Assembly: GCA_024401475.1 (NCBI GenBank)
Contig: JAKSKZ010000010.1
Span: forward strand, 1-64,000
Reading direction: 5' to 3'
Length of the DNA: 64,000 bases
DNA from: Paludibacteraceae bacterium
Lineage (GTDB): Bacteria; Bacteroidota; Bacteroidia; Bacteroidales; Paludibacteraceae
Part shown: one piece after another, positions 1 to 7,924 of the stretch
Layout: every line of letters begins with the position of its first letter
Numbering within the stretch: the stretch's first letter is position 1
Made by a program: the position numbers and the translations under genes
The notes under the pieces: model-generated
Database searches by the model: none
The model's input: only the letters and a program-made list of their open reading frames with translations
What the model was told of the DNA's origin: nothing

Positions 1-1
1 C

Positions 2-70
2 TGGTACGAGATCGACATCGAGGAGATCGACAAGCAGTACGTCGGCCACTTCACGCTGTTGAGACGATGA
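2..70 (+). CDS. C-terminal end of an unidentified protein (cut by window edge)
   Basis: An open frame enters from the left edge and ends at a TGA at 68-70, giving 22 residues ending in HFTLLRR. Codons are strongly GC-rich at the third position (GAC, ATC, GAG, CTG), unlike every other gene in the window. The family cannot be recognised from so short a piece. The composition suggests either a recently acquired gene or a local outlier of the host. Confidence 0.45.
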   Translation, partial: WYEIDIEEIDKQYVGHFTLLRR

Positions 71-164
71 CGGGTGATAGATAGACAAAACAGAAATGAG
101 GGTGTATCAAAATGTAAAATCTGATTTTTTCAACTTGCATTTTGTCATTTTTCGATAACAATAA

Positions 165-218
165 AGCCGTTTCAGAGGTATAATCGACAAGATAAACTCT
201 CTGAAACGGCTATTTTTT
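165..218 (+). terminator. Rho-independent terminator
   Basis: A 13-base perfect inverted repeat (AGCCGTTTCAGAG at 165-177 with CTCTGAAACGGCT at 199-211) is followed by a T-run. It lies about 95 bases after the partial gene at the left edge and probably ends its transcript. It could also be an old insertion-sequence end. Confidence 0.7.
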
Positions 219-274
219 TGGGGCTCTATCATAGTTTATGACTGATTTATTTGTTGGATAACGAGAATCAATCC

Positions 275-428
275 GTTAATTCCCTAACGGAAAAATATTT
301 TAGATGTTTATTGGGTTTTCATCGACATATAATCCATAAAGGAAGGTCGGTTACAAAACACCGTTAGGCGTTTAATGTCGGTAGAATCACAATGCGTTGA
401 ACAAACAGATTCCCCGTTAGGGGATTAA
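275..428. repeat. Three copies of a CCGTTAGG-N-TTAA motif
   Basis: CCGTTAGGGAATTAAC reads on the minus strand at 275-290. CCGTTAGGCGTTTAA is at 361-375 on the plus strand and CCGTTAGGGGATTAAC at 413-428 on the plus strand. The first and third differ by one base and face each other, so they could form a long stem or be paired protein-binding sites. No function is known to me. Confidence 0.5.
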
Positions 429-642
429 CCATGTGTGTTATCAGTCACAAAATAGGACATAGTCGATATTATTCTTAAGAGCACATTCCTCTCGATTTTT
501 ACAAAAACAGCATGCACTTTCAATTTAGAAGTGCAAGAAAGGAGCCGGATGAAGCAATATGAAAAAAACAAAAATGGAGACCGAAGTCTCCAATAGGTTT
601 GATAATTTAGTGTTGCATACGAAGGATTGGTCTCCTATATAA

Positions 643-910
643 ACGGCTGGATGGCTTGAAAAGAACTATTCCATAAAGGTTTCTCACGAGGCTATTTACC
701 AAATCATCAGAAATGACAACTCGGGGGTGCTCGCCAGTCATTGTAGGGCAGAAGGGAGCCATCGAAAATGCCAACGAACTTATTCATCAGTATATCCCTA
801 AAGAGATGGAACTGAACTCTATTTCTGACGAGAAACTTGCTTTCATTGTCGCCTGAGAAAAACTCGACTTTGACTCGTCTAAAAAGAGTTTCTTCAGTTT
901 TTTTGACTAA
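643..910 (+). pseudogene. IS30-family transposase relic
   Basis: Fragments of an IS30-type transposase are spread over two frames. Frame one (from 643) reads TAGWLEKNYSIKVSHEAIYQ and then IIRNDNSG, matching the 'SHE-IY--I' region of IS30 integrases. A second frame from about 769 reads ANELIHQYIPKEMELNSIS, then, after an in-frame TGA, EKLDFDSSKKSFF. This matches the conserved C-terminus (N-LIRQY-PKG ... P---L-F-TP---F). Stops, a frame change and a missing catalytic middle make it dead. No terminal repeats were found. Confidence 0.75.
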
Positions 911-968
911 TATTGCACTTGCTTCTTGACTATAGGAAAAATAATTTGCAAGATTTTCTTGTAAATAT

Positions 969-999
969 TTTGAAAAATCAAAAATTGAGGTTATCTTTG
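969..999 (+). promoter_or_regulatory. Promoter of the tRNA-Gly/Leu/Gly cluster
   Basis: TTTG at 969-972 and TATCTTTG at 992-999 are 19 bases apart, an exact fit to the Bacteroidota primary sigma factor consensus. Transcription would start near 1006, about 45 bases before the first tRNA. Confidence 0.75.
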
Positions 1000-1049
1000 C
1001 ACCGCAATTCAGAAGGAAATGCACTAAAAGAAATTTTGGTATTGAAAAT

Positions 1050-1122
1050 GCGAAAATAGCTCAGTTGGTAGAGCACAACCTTGCCAAGGTTGGGGTCGCG
1101 GGTTCGAGTCCCGTTTTTCGCT
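1050..1122 (+). tRNA. tRNA-Gly (GCC), copy 1
   Basis: A 73-base cloverleaf. The acceptor GCGAAAA pairs with TTTTCGC, the D-arm is AGCTCAGTTGGTAGAGC, and the T-arm has TTCGAGT. The anticodon stem CAACC/GGTTG encloses TTGCCAA, so the anticodon is GCC. CCA is not encoded. It is identical to the copy at 1228 and first in a three-tRNA unit. Confidence 0.97.
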
Positions 1123-1128
1123 CAAGAC

Positions 1129-1215
1129 GCCCAGATGGTGGAATTGGTAGACACGCTACTTTGAGGGGGTAGTGCCGGTTTCGGCGTGTGAGTTCGAATC
1201 TCATTTTGGGCACCA
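1129..1215 (+). tRNA. tRNA-Leu (GAG)
   Basis: A class II tRNA with a long variable arm (TGCCGGTTTCGGCGT). The acceptor GCCCAGA pairs with TTTGGGC and the T-arm carries TTCGAAT. The anticodon loop TTGAGGG gives GAG, which reads CTC/CTT leucine codons. The 3' CCA is encoded. It sits six bases after the first tRNA-Gly. Confidence 0.95.
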
Positions 1216-1227
1216 GAAAATATAAAT

Positions 1228-1300
1228 GCGAAAATAGCTCAGTTGGTAGAGCACAACCTTGCCAAGGTTGGGGTCGCGGGTTCGAGTCCCGTTTTTCGCT
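1228..1300 (+). tRNA. tRNA-Gly (GCC), copy 2
   Basis: Base-for-base the same 73-base tRNA-Gly(GCC) as at 1050-1122, so this is a local duplication around the tRNA-Leu. It ends the unit and a terminator follows within three bases. Confidence 0.97.
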
Positions 1301-1302
1301 CT

Positions 1303-1330
1303 AAGGCAGAATTTCGGTTCTGCCTTTTTT
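1303..1330 (+). terminator. Terminator of the tRNA cluster
   Basis: AGGCAGAA, a short TTCGG loop, TTCTGCCT and then six Ts: a classic rho-independent terminator directly after the last tRNA. Confidence 0.9.
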
Positions 1331-1436
1331 GTTTGTATTGGAGTGTGATTTGTCTAATTATTTTGTGCTCTCGAAACAAAATGTTGTTATCTTTGTTTTA
1401 CCTAATCTTAGGTTTAAACTTTAATGGATATTTTCT

Positions 1437-2339
1437 ATGTGGTACACTTACCTTATCCCTCCTGTAATTGGGGCAGTAATCGGTTATTTTACAAATGATC
1501 TTGCCATAAGGATGTTGTTTCGTCCTCATTATCCTCATTATCTTTTTGGTTGGCAGTTGCCTTTTACCCCAGGGTTGATTCCAAAAGAGAAGAACAGATT
1601 GGCGGTTTCTGTAGCCGAAGCTATCAAAGAAAATCTTTTGAATAAGGAGACGGTGGAGAAAAATCTTCTTTCAGAGGATATGTTAGCGAAAATATCGGAA
1701 GGTGTGGATTCTTTCTTTGCAAAGCAGAGTGAGAATCAAGAGTCCGTACGTCAGTTTGCCTCTCGTTTTTTCTCGTCGGAGACGGTCGATCAAATGGCTG
1801 TTTCTGTATCGGATGATTTTTCTAAAAAGGTGGCGTTGAAAATTACAGAGTCTGATTTGGCAGGTACAATCTCTCACAAGGTCGTTGAATACGTGATGCA
1901 GAAGGTCTCTTCGAATATGGGCCTCTTTGGTATGTTTGGATCTGCGTTGGCAGAACCTGCTGAAAATTTATTGTCTAAGCATCTTGATGTTATTCTGAAG
2001 GAGAATGCTGGGGAAATAGTCCATAATATGGTGGGTAGTCAAGTGGAAGGCTTCCTTGATACTTCTATGAGCAAGTTGTTTAAGGATAAGAATGAGACTC
2101 GTAGCCAGGTGAAAGATATGATATTGTCGGCTTATAAAAGTATGGTGACAGACCATCTGCCCAAGGTGATGGAGACAATAGATTTGAAAAAAATCGTAGA
2201 AGAGCGAATTAAGGAGATGGATGTAGAGGAGATGGAAAAACTCATTCTCCAAGTGATGAAGAAGGAACTCCGAGCTATTGTCTGGTTGGGTGCTTTGTTG
2301 GGCGGCGTTATTGGATTGTTTAATCTGTTGTTGATATAA
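1437..2339 (+). CDS. DUF445 family membrane protein
   Basis: A 300-residue protein with a hydrophobic N-terminal segment (residues 1-20, [16 protein letters not shown]) and a C-terminal one (about 282-300). A long helical, charged middle contains the family hallmarks '[15 protein letters not shown]' and 'PGLIPKEK'. These features match DUF445 (YheB-like) proteins, whose role is unknown. The topology suggests both ends in the inner membrane with a large soluble helical loop. The ATG follows an A/T-rich leader, as usual in Bacteroidota. It stands alone between the tRNA cluster and the convergent lipid operon. Confidence 0.85.
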   Translation: MWYTYLIPPVIGAVIGYFTNDLAIRMLFRPHYPHYLFGWQLPFTPGLIPKEKNRLAVSVAEAIKENLLNKETVEKNLLSEDMLAKISEGVDSFFAKQSENQESVRQFASRFFSSETVDQMAVSVSDDFSKKVALKITESDLAGTISHKVVEYVMQKVSSNMGLFGMFGSALAEPAENLLSKHLDVILKENAGEIVHNMVGSQVEGFLDTSMSKLFKDKNETRSQVKDMILSAYKSMVTDHLPKVMETIDLKKIVEERIKEMDVEEMEKLILQVMKKELRAIVWLGALLGGVIGLFNLLLI

Positions 2340-2365
2340 AGGGGAGAATGTTAGTGAGGGAGCAT

Positions 2366-3841
2366 TTAGATTCCTACTTGCTCCTTTATATGATCCATGC
2401 CTACGATTTCGGCACAAGTGAGCAAAGAGGTGATGCTGACTCCGAGTATGCCATGTAGGTTGATGTTTTGTCCTGTTTGGTACAAATTGCTGATGGGCGT
2501 TCTGACAGGAAGAATAGTCTGCAACAATTTAGTATTGTCTTTTTGGGTGCCGAATGCAGCTCCGCAATATGTGCCAGTATAGTCGTGGTAGGTTAGAGGA
2601 GTGCTGGTGTAGACCTTTTCGATGCTTGCTTCCAACCCTTCGATATGTTTGCTGGCTAATCGAATACATATTTCAGCTTTCTCCTTTTTTAAACTTTCGT
2701 AAGCGTCATCTCGTTGCATGATGCGGGTGCCAAGCCATTTTTCCACCTCGCTCCATCTCATAGGCATGAGCAAATCGATGTTTTGTGTGAATTCTCCTTT
2801 CTTGGGGACTTGATAGCTGATGAGTAAGCTTTTATTATCGTTCTTTTTGTCAAAAAGATTCCAAATGTCCTCTGTTTCGTAAATATATTGATTGCAGTTG
2901 CGATAACGTATGCAATTCTCTTTCAGTTGAAGATTGACGGTGAACATGCCAAAAGAGTTGGGTGTGTTGATGATTCTCTTTCGATAGACTTTGCGAATCT
3001 CCTTGCTCTCTTCCAACCATTCGTTCGTGCGGACAGGGTGAGCGTTGCTGATGAAAAAGTCGGCTTCGAATTCTGCCTCCCCATTGTTCACGATGGCTTT
3101 GGTGACTTTGCCCTCTTCCTCAACAAGGGTTGTTACTTTTTGTTGGGTGAAAATGTCTCCGCCCATTTGACGAATGTCGTTGGCCAACGACTCTGCAATT
3201 TGCAATCCGCCGCCTTTGATGCGCCAAGCACTTTCTATGAATGAATTGTTAATTTGAGCGAATATATAGAGAGGAAGATGTTCGTCCAACTGCATTTTTA
3301 GAGATGCACCCGTAAGAACGGCCTTCAATCGTTCGTCATCGATAGTTGCGTCTAAAAACTCTTTCGCAGATTGCGTAAAGTAGGGCGATTCGAAGAAGTT
3401 GTAGTTCTCACTTTTGAAGTTGTCGAAGAGGCTTCTTCCTATTTCTTGCAATTTTTGCGAATAGAGAAGTAGATTCTCCTTTTGGTGAGGAAATTCTTTG
3501 CTTAAAGTTTCCACAAAATTCGCATGGCCATTGGCGAATGAATATCTTTTGCCATAGATTGTTATTTCATCAAAACAATCGTTGTCTAATCGTTGCCAGG
3601 GAAGGTTGAGCAGGTTGAAGTAACGGAAAATTTGGTGGAGCGGTTGTTCTTCGTCTAATCCGCCGATATAATGAAATCCTGTGTCGAAGGTGTTTTTGCC
3701 ACGTTTGAAAGATTGAAGGCAACCACCAATTAAGGCGTTTTGTTCCAATATGCAGACACGTAGTCCGCTCTTTGCTAAAATGTAGCCACATTGAAGACCA
3801 CCAAGGCCACTGCCGATTATCACTGCATCGTATTTCATCAT
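2366..3841 (-). CDS. FAD-dependent oxidoreductase, phytoene desaturase/retinol saturase-like
   Basis: A 491-residue flavoprotein. The N-terminus has the dinucleotide-binding motif GSGLGGLQCGYILAKSG (residues 11-27) and the 'GG-LQSF' FAD contact. The C-terminal part 'YQTGQNINLHGILGVSITS' is the second FAD signature of the carotenoid desaturase/all-trans-retinol saturase family. Members add or remove hydrogens on polyene or lipid chains. It is the last gene of a minus-strand operon after two hotdog enzymes and a ketosynthase, 23 bases behind the thioesterase. The setting suggests it acts on a long acyl or polyene product; the substrate is inferred, not known. Confidence 0.8.
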   Translation of the reverse strand: MMKYDAVIIGSGLGGLQCGYILAKSGLRVCILEQNALIGGCLQSFKRGKNTFDTGFHYIGGLDEEQPLHQIFRYFNLLNLPWQRLDNDCFDEITIYGKRYSFANGHANFVETLSKEFPHQKENLLLYSQKLQEIGRSLFDNFKSENYNFFESPYFTQSAKEFLDATIDDERLKAVLTGASLKMQLDEHLPLYIFAQINNSFIESAWRIKGGGLQIAESLANDIRQMGGDIFTQQKVTTLVEEEGKVTKAIVNNGEAEFEADFFISNAHPVRTNEWLEESKEIRKVYRKRIINTPNSFGMFTVNLQLKENCIRYRNCNQYIYETEDIWNLFDKKNDNKSLLISYQVPKKGEFTQNIDLLMPMRWSEVEKWLGTRIMQRDDAYESLKKEKAEICIRLASKHIEGLEASIEKVYTSTPLTYHDYTGTYCGAAFGTQKDNTKLLQTILPVRTPISNLYQTGQNINLHGILGVSITSLLTCAEIVGMDHIKEQVGI

Positions 3842-3864
3842 GTTCTGGTATCGAACTTTTTATT

Positions 3865-4332
3865 CTATTCGTGAATTTCTGTCCAATTTTCAGTTTTGAT
3901 CTTTTCTCTCCATTCTGCAAGAAACGCTGGTTCAGCAATTTCGAACTCGCCATCTTTAGTCATAAATAACTGGATGGTGGTTGCGTGAAGCACGTGAGCC
4001 ATGTCTCTTTTGCGATAGATGTCATATTCAAAGAGGAGTTTCGCACCCAAAGAAGGCACATAAGACGTCTCGATGATAATCTCGTCGTCAACCGTCACGG
4101 GTTGTTTGTATTGCAAGTGCATATCGACGATAGGGGCCAGATAGCCGTTGTCGAACATACGCATATATTCCAATCCGTATCGGCGGCCGAAGGCTTCGCG
4201 GCCGTCTTCCATGTATTTCACATAACTTCCGTGCCAAGCCATTTTTATGGAATCGACCTCGCTGAAGCGAATCTTAATTTCGATTCTATCTGTAAGTCTC
4301 TTGTTGCTGTCTATTTTTGTAGAGTGTCTCAT
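3865..4332 (-). CDS. Hotdog-fold acyl thioesterase (4HBT/YbgC-like)
   Basis: A 155-residue single hotdog domain. RFSEVDSIKMAWHGSYVKYM (from residue 22) matches the YbgC/4-hydroxybenzoyl-CoA thioesterase active-site region. D27 is at the usual catalytic aspartate position, followed by the H-x-x-Y of the central helix. It would release acyl chains from CoA or ACP. It lies between the dehydratase (30-base gap) and the flavoenzyme (23-base gap), so one transcript is likely. In lipid and aryl-polyene-type loci such enzymes release or transfer the finished chain. Confidence 0.8.
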   Translation of the reverse strand: MRHSTKIDSNKRLTDRIEIKIRFSEVDSIKMAWHGSYVKYMEDGREAFGRRYGLEYMRMFDNGYLAPIVDMHLQYKQPVTVDDEIIIETSYVPSLGAKLLFEYDIYRKRDMAHVLHATTIQLFMTKDGEFEIAEPAFLAEWREKIKTENWTEIHE

Positions 4333-4362
4333 TTTCTCCTTTTTACAACGGATATGAAACTT

Positions 4363-4815
4363 CTATTCTTTGCTCTCTTGGATGAAAATCTTCATTTGGC
4401 AAGTTGCAATGCAATCATTACCTAAGAATGTTTCTGCCGTAAGTAGAGATACGTTCATTATCTCTGACAATATTTTTATTTCGGTGATTAGTCGGTCTCC
4501 CGATTTCGGGAGTGCAGTGAGTTGGAATTTTTTCACTTCACCGATGAATCCGATTGGAGTCGGTTGCTCATTTTTCAGAGCCGTGTAGCCAGCAAAAGCG
4601 GAGGCTGATTGAGCTATATGTTCAATCAAACCTGTCTCCAAGAGTGTCCCATCTTCGCAGAAGATATTGTCGCTTATAATGGTGAGTCCGGTTTTGCAAC
4701 TCTCTTCTGTCGCTTCGTAGAACGTGTCTACCATTATGATAGGAGAACGTTGAGGAATCAGGCTTTTGATTTCTTCTCCTTGAAAGATGGGTTTCTCTGT
4801 GCTGTTGCTTGTCAT
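4363..4815 (-). CDS. FabZ-like hotdog dehydratase (3-hydroxyacyl-ACP type)
   Basis: A 150-residue protein with the FabZ-like opening 'SLIPQRSPIIMVDTF' and the central-helix motif 'ETGLIEHIAQSASAF', whose E65 aligns with the FabZ catalytic acid. The normally invariant histidine of the P-H-R-Y-P-F motif is glutamine here (Q22). I recall 'PQR-PF' in other Bacteroidota homologues, so this is likely a family trait. It is 12 bases after the ketosynthase gene and is expected to dehydrate the 3-hydroxyacyl intermediate made by a ketoreductase encoded elsewhere. Confidence 0.78.
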   Translation of the reverse strand: MTSNSTEKPIFQGEEIKSLIPQRSPIIMVDTFYEATEESCKTGLTIISDNIFCEDGTLLETGLIEHIAQSASAFAGYTALKNEQPTPIGFIGEVKKFQLTALPKSGDRLITEIKILSEIMNVSLLTAETFLGNDCIATCQMKIFIQESKE

Positions 4816-4827
4816 AATTGTTGCTGC

Positions 4828-6054
4828 TTATTCCTTGAATTTAGTGACAACCAAAGTTGAGTTGGTTCCTCCGAATCCGAATGAGTTGGATAGGAAGGTG
4901 TCGAATTTCTTTTCTACTCGTTGAGCAGGAATGTTCAATTTAGCAGAGTCTTCGTCTGGATTTTCGAAGTTGATGTTTGGTGCGATGAAATCATTTTGCA
5001 TCATCAGCATAGAATAGACGATTTCACTGGCACCTGCCATCCACATTTCGTGGCCTGTCATAGCCTTGGTGGATGCCACCTCTGGACGGTAGTCTTTGAA
5101 CACGTTGTAGATAGCCTTGGCCTCGTTCTTGTCGCCCACAGGGGTGGAAGTTGCGTGTGCATTTACATAGCCGATTTTACGGATGTCAATGCCGGCCTCG
5201 CGGATAGCCATTTCCAACGAACGGCTTGGACCGTCTACGTTAGGAACAGAAATATGGTCGCCGTTGGATGAGAAACCGTAGCCGATGACTTCTGCTAATA
5301 TTGGTGCTCCACGTTTTACGGCAGATTCGTAGCTTTCGATGATGACGGTAGCGGCACCACCGCCAGGAACTAATCCGTCGCGGTCGCGGTCGAATGGGCG
5401 AGAGGCCTTTGTTGGTTCGTTCTCTCTGAGAGAGAAAGCGTTTATTCCGTCGAAACTACCTACTGAATATGGATTGACTTCTTGCGCTCCACCACAAACG
5501 ATGCAGTCTTGCAATCCCCACTTAATGAGAAGTGAACCCAAACCGATTGCATGAGAACCACTGGCGCATGCACCAGAAACGGTTAAGTTGATACCTTTCA
5601 ACTTGAAAATGCAAGCAAGGTTCATAGTGACTGTAGAGTTCATTGACTGGAAGATGGCACCGGATCCGACTAAGGTAGTGTCTTTCTTCTCTCTCATCGT
5701 GTCAACGGCCTTCACCACGGCATCGGCACTACTGTCGTTTCCGTAAAGTAAGCCAACTTCATGACTTTCGATGTAGTCTGCGTCAAGACCAGCACTTTTT
5801 AGGGCGTCGGCAGTTGCCATGTAAGCATATTTGGCCTGCTCGGGCAAATAGACTCTTTGTCCGCGACTGAGAACTCCTTTCAATTCTGGCACTTCAAGAT
5901 TTCCTGTTAAAGCAGAACGGAATCCCATCTCTTTTCTAACAGGATCAAAAATGATACCTGACTTTCCGTTGTAGAGAGAATCTCTAACTTCTTCCATTGT
6001 TTTGCCGAGGCATGAGTAAATGCCCATTCCTGTGATGACAACGCGTCTTTCCAT
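4828..6054 (-). CDS. Beta-ketoacyl-ACP synthase, FabB-like
   Basis: A 408-residue condensing enzyme with the full Cys-His-His triad: C163 in SGACASGSHAIG, H300 in NAHATSTPVGD and H335 in AMTGHEMWMAGASE. The C-terminal 'SMLMMQNDFIAPNINFENPD' is closer to FabB than to FabF. It elongates ACP-bound acyl chains by decarboxylative Claisen condensation. It is the first enzyme gene after the TetR gene (48-base gap). The locus lacks an ACP, ketoreductase or chain-length factor, so it must borrow partners from primary fatty acid synthesis, or the pathway is short. Confidence 0.9.
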   Translation of the reverse strand: MERRVVITGMGIYSCLGKTMEEVRDSLYNGKSGIIFDPVRKEMGFRSALTGNLEVPELKGVLSRGQRVYLPEQAKYAYMATADALKSAGLDADYIESHEVGLLYGNDSSADAVVKAVDTMREKKDTTLVGSGAIFQSMNSTVTMNLACIFKLKGINLTVSGACASGSHAIGLGSLLIKWGLQDCIVCGGAQEVNPYSVGSFDGINAFSLRENEPTKASRPFDRDRDGLVPGGGAATVIIESYESAVKRGAPILAEVIGYGFSSNGDHISVPNVDGPSRSLEMAIREAGIDIRKIGYVNAHATSTPVGDKNEAKAIYNVFKDYRPEVASTKAMTGHEMWMAGASEIVYSMLMMQNDFIAPNINFENPDEDSAKLNIPAQRVEKKFDTFLSNSFGFGGTNSTLVVTKFKE

Positions 6055-6102
6055 ATTCTTTTATGTTGCTTCGGACCTGTTTGTTGATTGAGGTCCATTC
6101 TG

Positions 6103-6708
6103 TTATTTTTCTTTCTTTTTAACCAATTCGAAAAGGAGAAGGCAATTCTTGACGAAAGTGCATTCTTCAGGGATGATATCCTCTGCTGATGCTTCCCAAT
6201 GGGCAAACTCATTTATTCCGCAGAAAAGAGTTGCCAAGTTTTGTGGGTTGACTTCATCCGCCAATATTCCCTCGTTTTGGCTGTTCTGGATGGCCTTTGT
6301 CCACGCAGAGTGAAGTTTTGTCTCCATCTCGTTTGTGAATTTGCGGAACTCTTCGTCATGCGTATATGCGTGAAGAATGAGGGCGAGGTAATTGGTGAAC
6401 CTCAATTTTGGGTTGACCATTCGTAGGAGCAAAACAATTTGTTCAATCTTCTCGGTGTGGAGTTGGATGAGCTGAGGAATTGTTATGTCCGTTTTGTTTG
6501 CTTTCTCCAAAAAAATGTAAGCCACTTTTACTACATACTCGCGAACTACCTCGTTGAAAAGGTTTTCTTTGTTGGTGAAGTGGTAGTAAATCGTGGCTCT
6601 TCCGAGATTCATGGACTCTTGAAGCACAGAAATAGAAACGCCGTCATACCCATATTCAAGGTATTGTCCGAAAGCCTTTTCTAATATGAAATCCCTGCTG
6701 TTGTTCAT
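6103..6708 (-). CDS. TetR/AcrR family transcriptional regulator
   Basis: A 201-residue protein. The N-terminal helix-turn-helix (residues 5-50) has 'GYDGVSISVLQESMNLGRATIYYHFTN' character, in particular the GxATIYYHF recognition helix, followed by an all-helical ligand domain. It is first in the minus-strand operon, so it probably represses its own lipid-type genes and responds to an acyl compound. A possible -7 element (TACTTTTG on the minus strand, 6784-6777) lies about 70 bases upstream of the ATG. Confidence 0.85.
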   Translation of the reverse strand: MNNSRDFILEKAFGQYLEYGYDGVSISVLQESMNLGRATIYYHFTNKENLFNEVVREYVVKVAYIFLEKANKTDITIPQLIQLHTEKIEQIVLLLRMVNPKLRFTNYLALILHAYTHDEEFRKFTNEMETKLHSAWTKAIQNSQNEGILADEVNPQNLATLFCGINEFAHWEASAEDIIPEECTFVKNCLLLFELVKKKEK

Positions 6709-6966
6709 CAGTCTTTCCTCTCAAATCTATTTTTTTGCACGAATTGCCTATTGTTAACCCTTCGAGTAATATCTCACAAAAGTAGTGATTATTTTGAAAA
6801 TGATAAAATTAGATAGGGTGAAACTTAGGAAAGAAAAGGAAGCCTGATATTAGAATTGAAAACTTTAAATCTGACGATCTTAGAAGTTGAAGCGGTTTGT
6901 AAGTTGTTAATTACTATTTAGTTATGAAATATTGGTTCCAAAAGTCGAAAAATGATGCCTGTTTTT
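6709..6966. other. Divergent intergenic region, TetR operon / tRNA-Lys
   Basis: Non-coding, AT-rich spacer. On the minus strand it has a TACTTTTG -7-like box (6784-6777) for the TetR operon, with only a weak -33. No clear palindromic TetR operator was recognised by eye. The part next to the tRNA holds that gene's own promoter. Confidence 0.45.
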
Positions 6967-6997
6967 TTTGAAATAAGGGGATTTGTTTGTACTTTTG
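6967..6997 (+). promoter_or_regulatory. Promoter of tRNA-Lys
   Basis: TTTG at 6967-6970 and TACTTTTG at 6990-6997 are 19 bases apart, an exact Bacteroidota-type promoter. The start point would be near 7004, about 26 bases before the tRNA. Confidence 0.8.
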
Positions 6998-7029
6998 CAT
7001 CGCTTTTGAAAAATAAAGCAAATGAGGGA

Positions 7030-7105
7030 GAGCTAGTAGCTCAGCAGGTAGAGCACATCCCTTTTAAGGATGGGGTCTTGGGTTCGAGCCCCAACTGGCT
7101 CACCA
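7030..7105 (+). tRNA. tRNA-Lys (TTT)
   Basis: The acceptor GAGCTAG pairs with CTGGCTC (one G-T pair). The anticodon stem CATCC/GGATG encloses CTTTTAA, giving TTT. The T-loop is TTCGAGC and CCA is encoded. A promoter upstream and a terminator right after make it a single-gene unit. Confidence 0.97.
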
Positions 7106-7139
7106 AAGCGATTCGGTTTATATCGAATCGCTTTTTTTT
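7106..7139 (+). terminator. Terminator of tRNA-Lys
   Basis: AAGCGATTCG, a short loop and CGAATCGCTT are followed by eight Ts, directly after the tRNA CCA end. Confidence 0.9.
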
Positions 7140-7305
7140 GTTTTGGATGTATTGGGAAAGGAGGATGATCTTGTCTAATTGTCATGCGTTTTGTCAAATG
7201 ATACTGACAAAAATTCCGAGTAACGGGGATAATCTGCCAGAATTGCTTGAAAAAGACAACGGCAAGGGTTTTGTATTATGTAGGGTGATTAAAAAATAGC
7301 GTTTT

Positions 7306-7869
7306 ATGGAAAATAACAAAGATATGGAGCAAGAAGCTCAAGAGAAAGTTCAAAAGGAAGAGACAGAGGAGACTTGTACTGAAAAGGAAAATACTCAAGA
7401 GGAAAACGCAGAGGTGGCAGATCCTGTTGCCGAATTGGAGGCTAAATGCCAAAAGATGCATGAGGATTATATGCGTTTGTATGCAGACTTCGACAATTAC
7501 CGCAAGCGTGCGATGAAGGAGAAGGCTGATTTGATCAAGACGGCTGCCGAGGGTGTTTTGGTGGACGTTTTGCCTTTGGTGGACGACTTTGAACGTGCCA
7601 TTTCTTCTATGGAGAAGACAGAATCTGTTGATGGCGTGAAAGAAGGAGTTTCTCTTATCTACAATAAGTTGATTTCATTCTTGGATTCGAAAGGCGTAAA
7701 GGCAATCGATGCTGTGGGTCAACCTTTCAATACGGAGTTCCATGAAGCGATTACGAAGTTCCCGGCTCCTTCTGAAGATATGAAGGGCAAGGTTATAGAT
7801 TGTACGCAAAAAGGTTACACTTTGTACGACAAGGTTATTCGTTACGCGAAAGTGGTTTATGGGGAATAA
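7306..7869 (+). CDS. grpE: Nucleotide exchange factor GrpE
   Basis: A 187-residue co-chaperone that drives ADP release from DnaK. The first 55 residues are acidic and lysine-rich, predicted as long coiled coil. The family core follows: YADFDNYRKRAMKEK near residue 59, 'DVLPLVDDFERAI', 'F-P--HEAI', and a C-terminal beta part 'GYTLYDKVIRYAKVVYG'. It sits 55 bases before dnaJ in the same direction, the common Bacteroidota order. No CIRCE element was seen upstream. Confidence 0.97.
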   Translation: MENNKDMEQEAQEKVQKEETEETCTEKENTQEENAEVADPVAELEAKCQKMHEDYMRLYADFDNYRKRAMKEKADLIKTAAEGVLVDVLPLVDDFERAISSMEKTESVDGVKEGVSLIYNKLISFLDSKGVKAIDAVGQPFNTEFHEAITKFPAPSEDMKGKVIDCTQKGYTLYDKVIRYAKVVYGE

Positions 7870-7924
7870 ATCCTTTTTGTAGCTATAAGTCTATGTTTGG
7901 TTTAATCTGAAAGGAGATTGCATT

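Larger units (their letters stand above)
71..542. other. Gene-free stretch with terminator and repeats
   Basis: No convincing coding frame is visible. The stretch holds a strong hairpin with a T-run (165-218) and three copies of a CCGTTAGG-type motif (275-428). It lies between the GC-rich gene end and an IS30-type relic, which suggests a much-rearranged insertion site. The sequence gagggtgtatcaaaatg near 100-116 resembles insertion-sequence ends that I recall from Bacteroidota, but no partner end was found. Confidence 0.5.

Noticed and set aside
1243..1467. Plus-strand frame across the second tRNA-Gly
   Set aside because: It runs through the tRNA and its terminator; not a gene.
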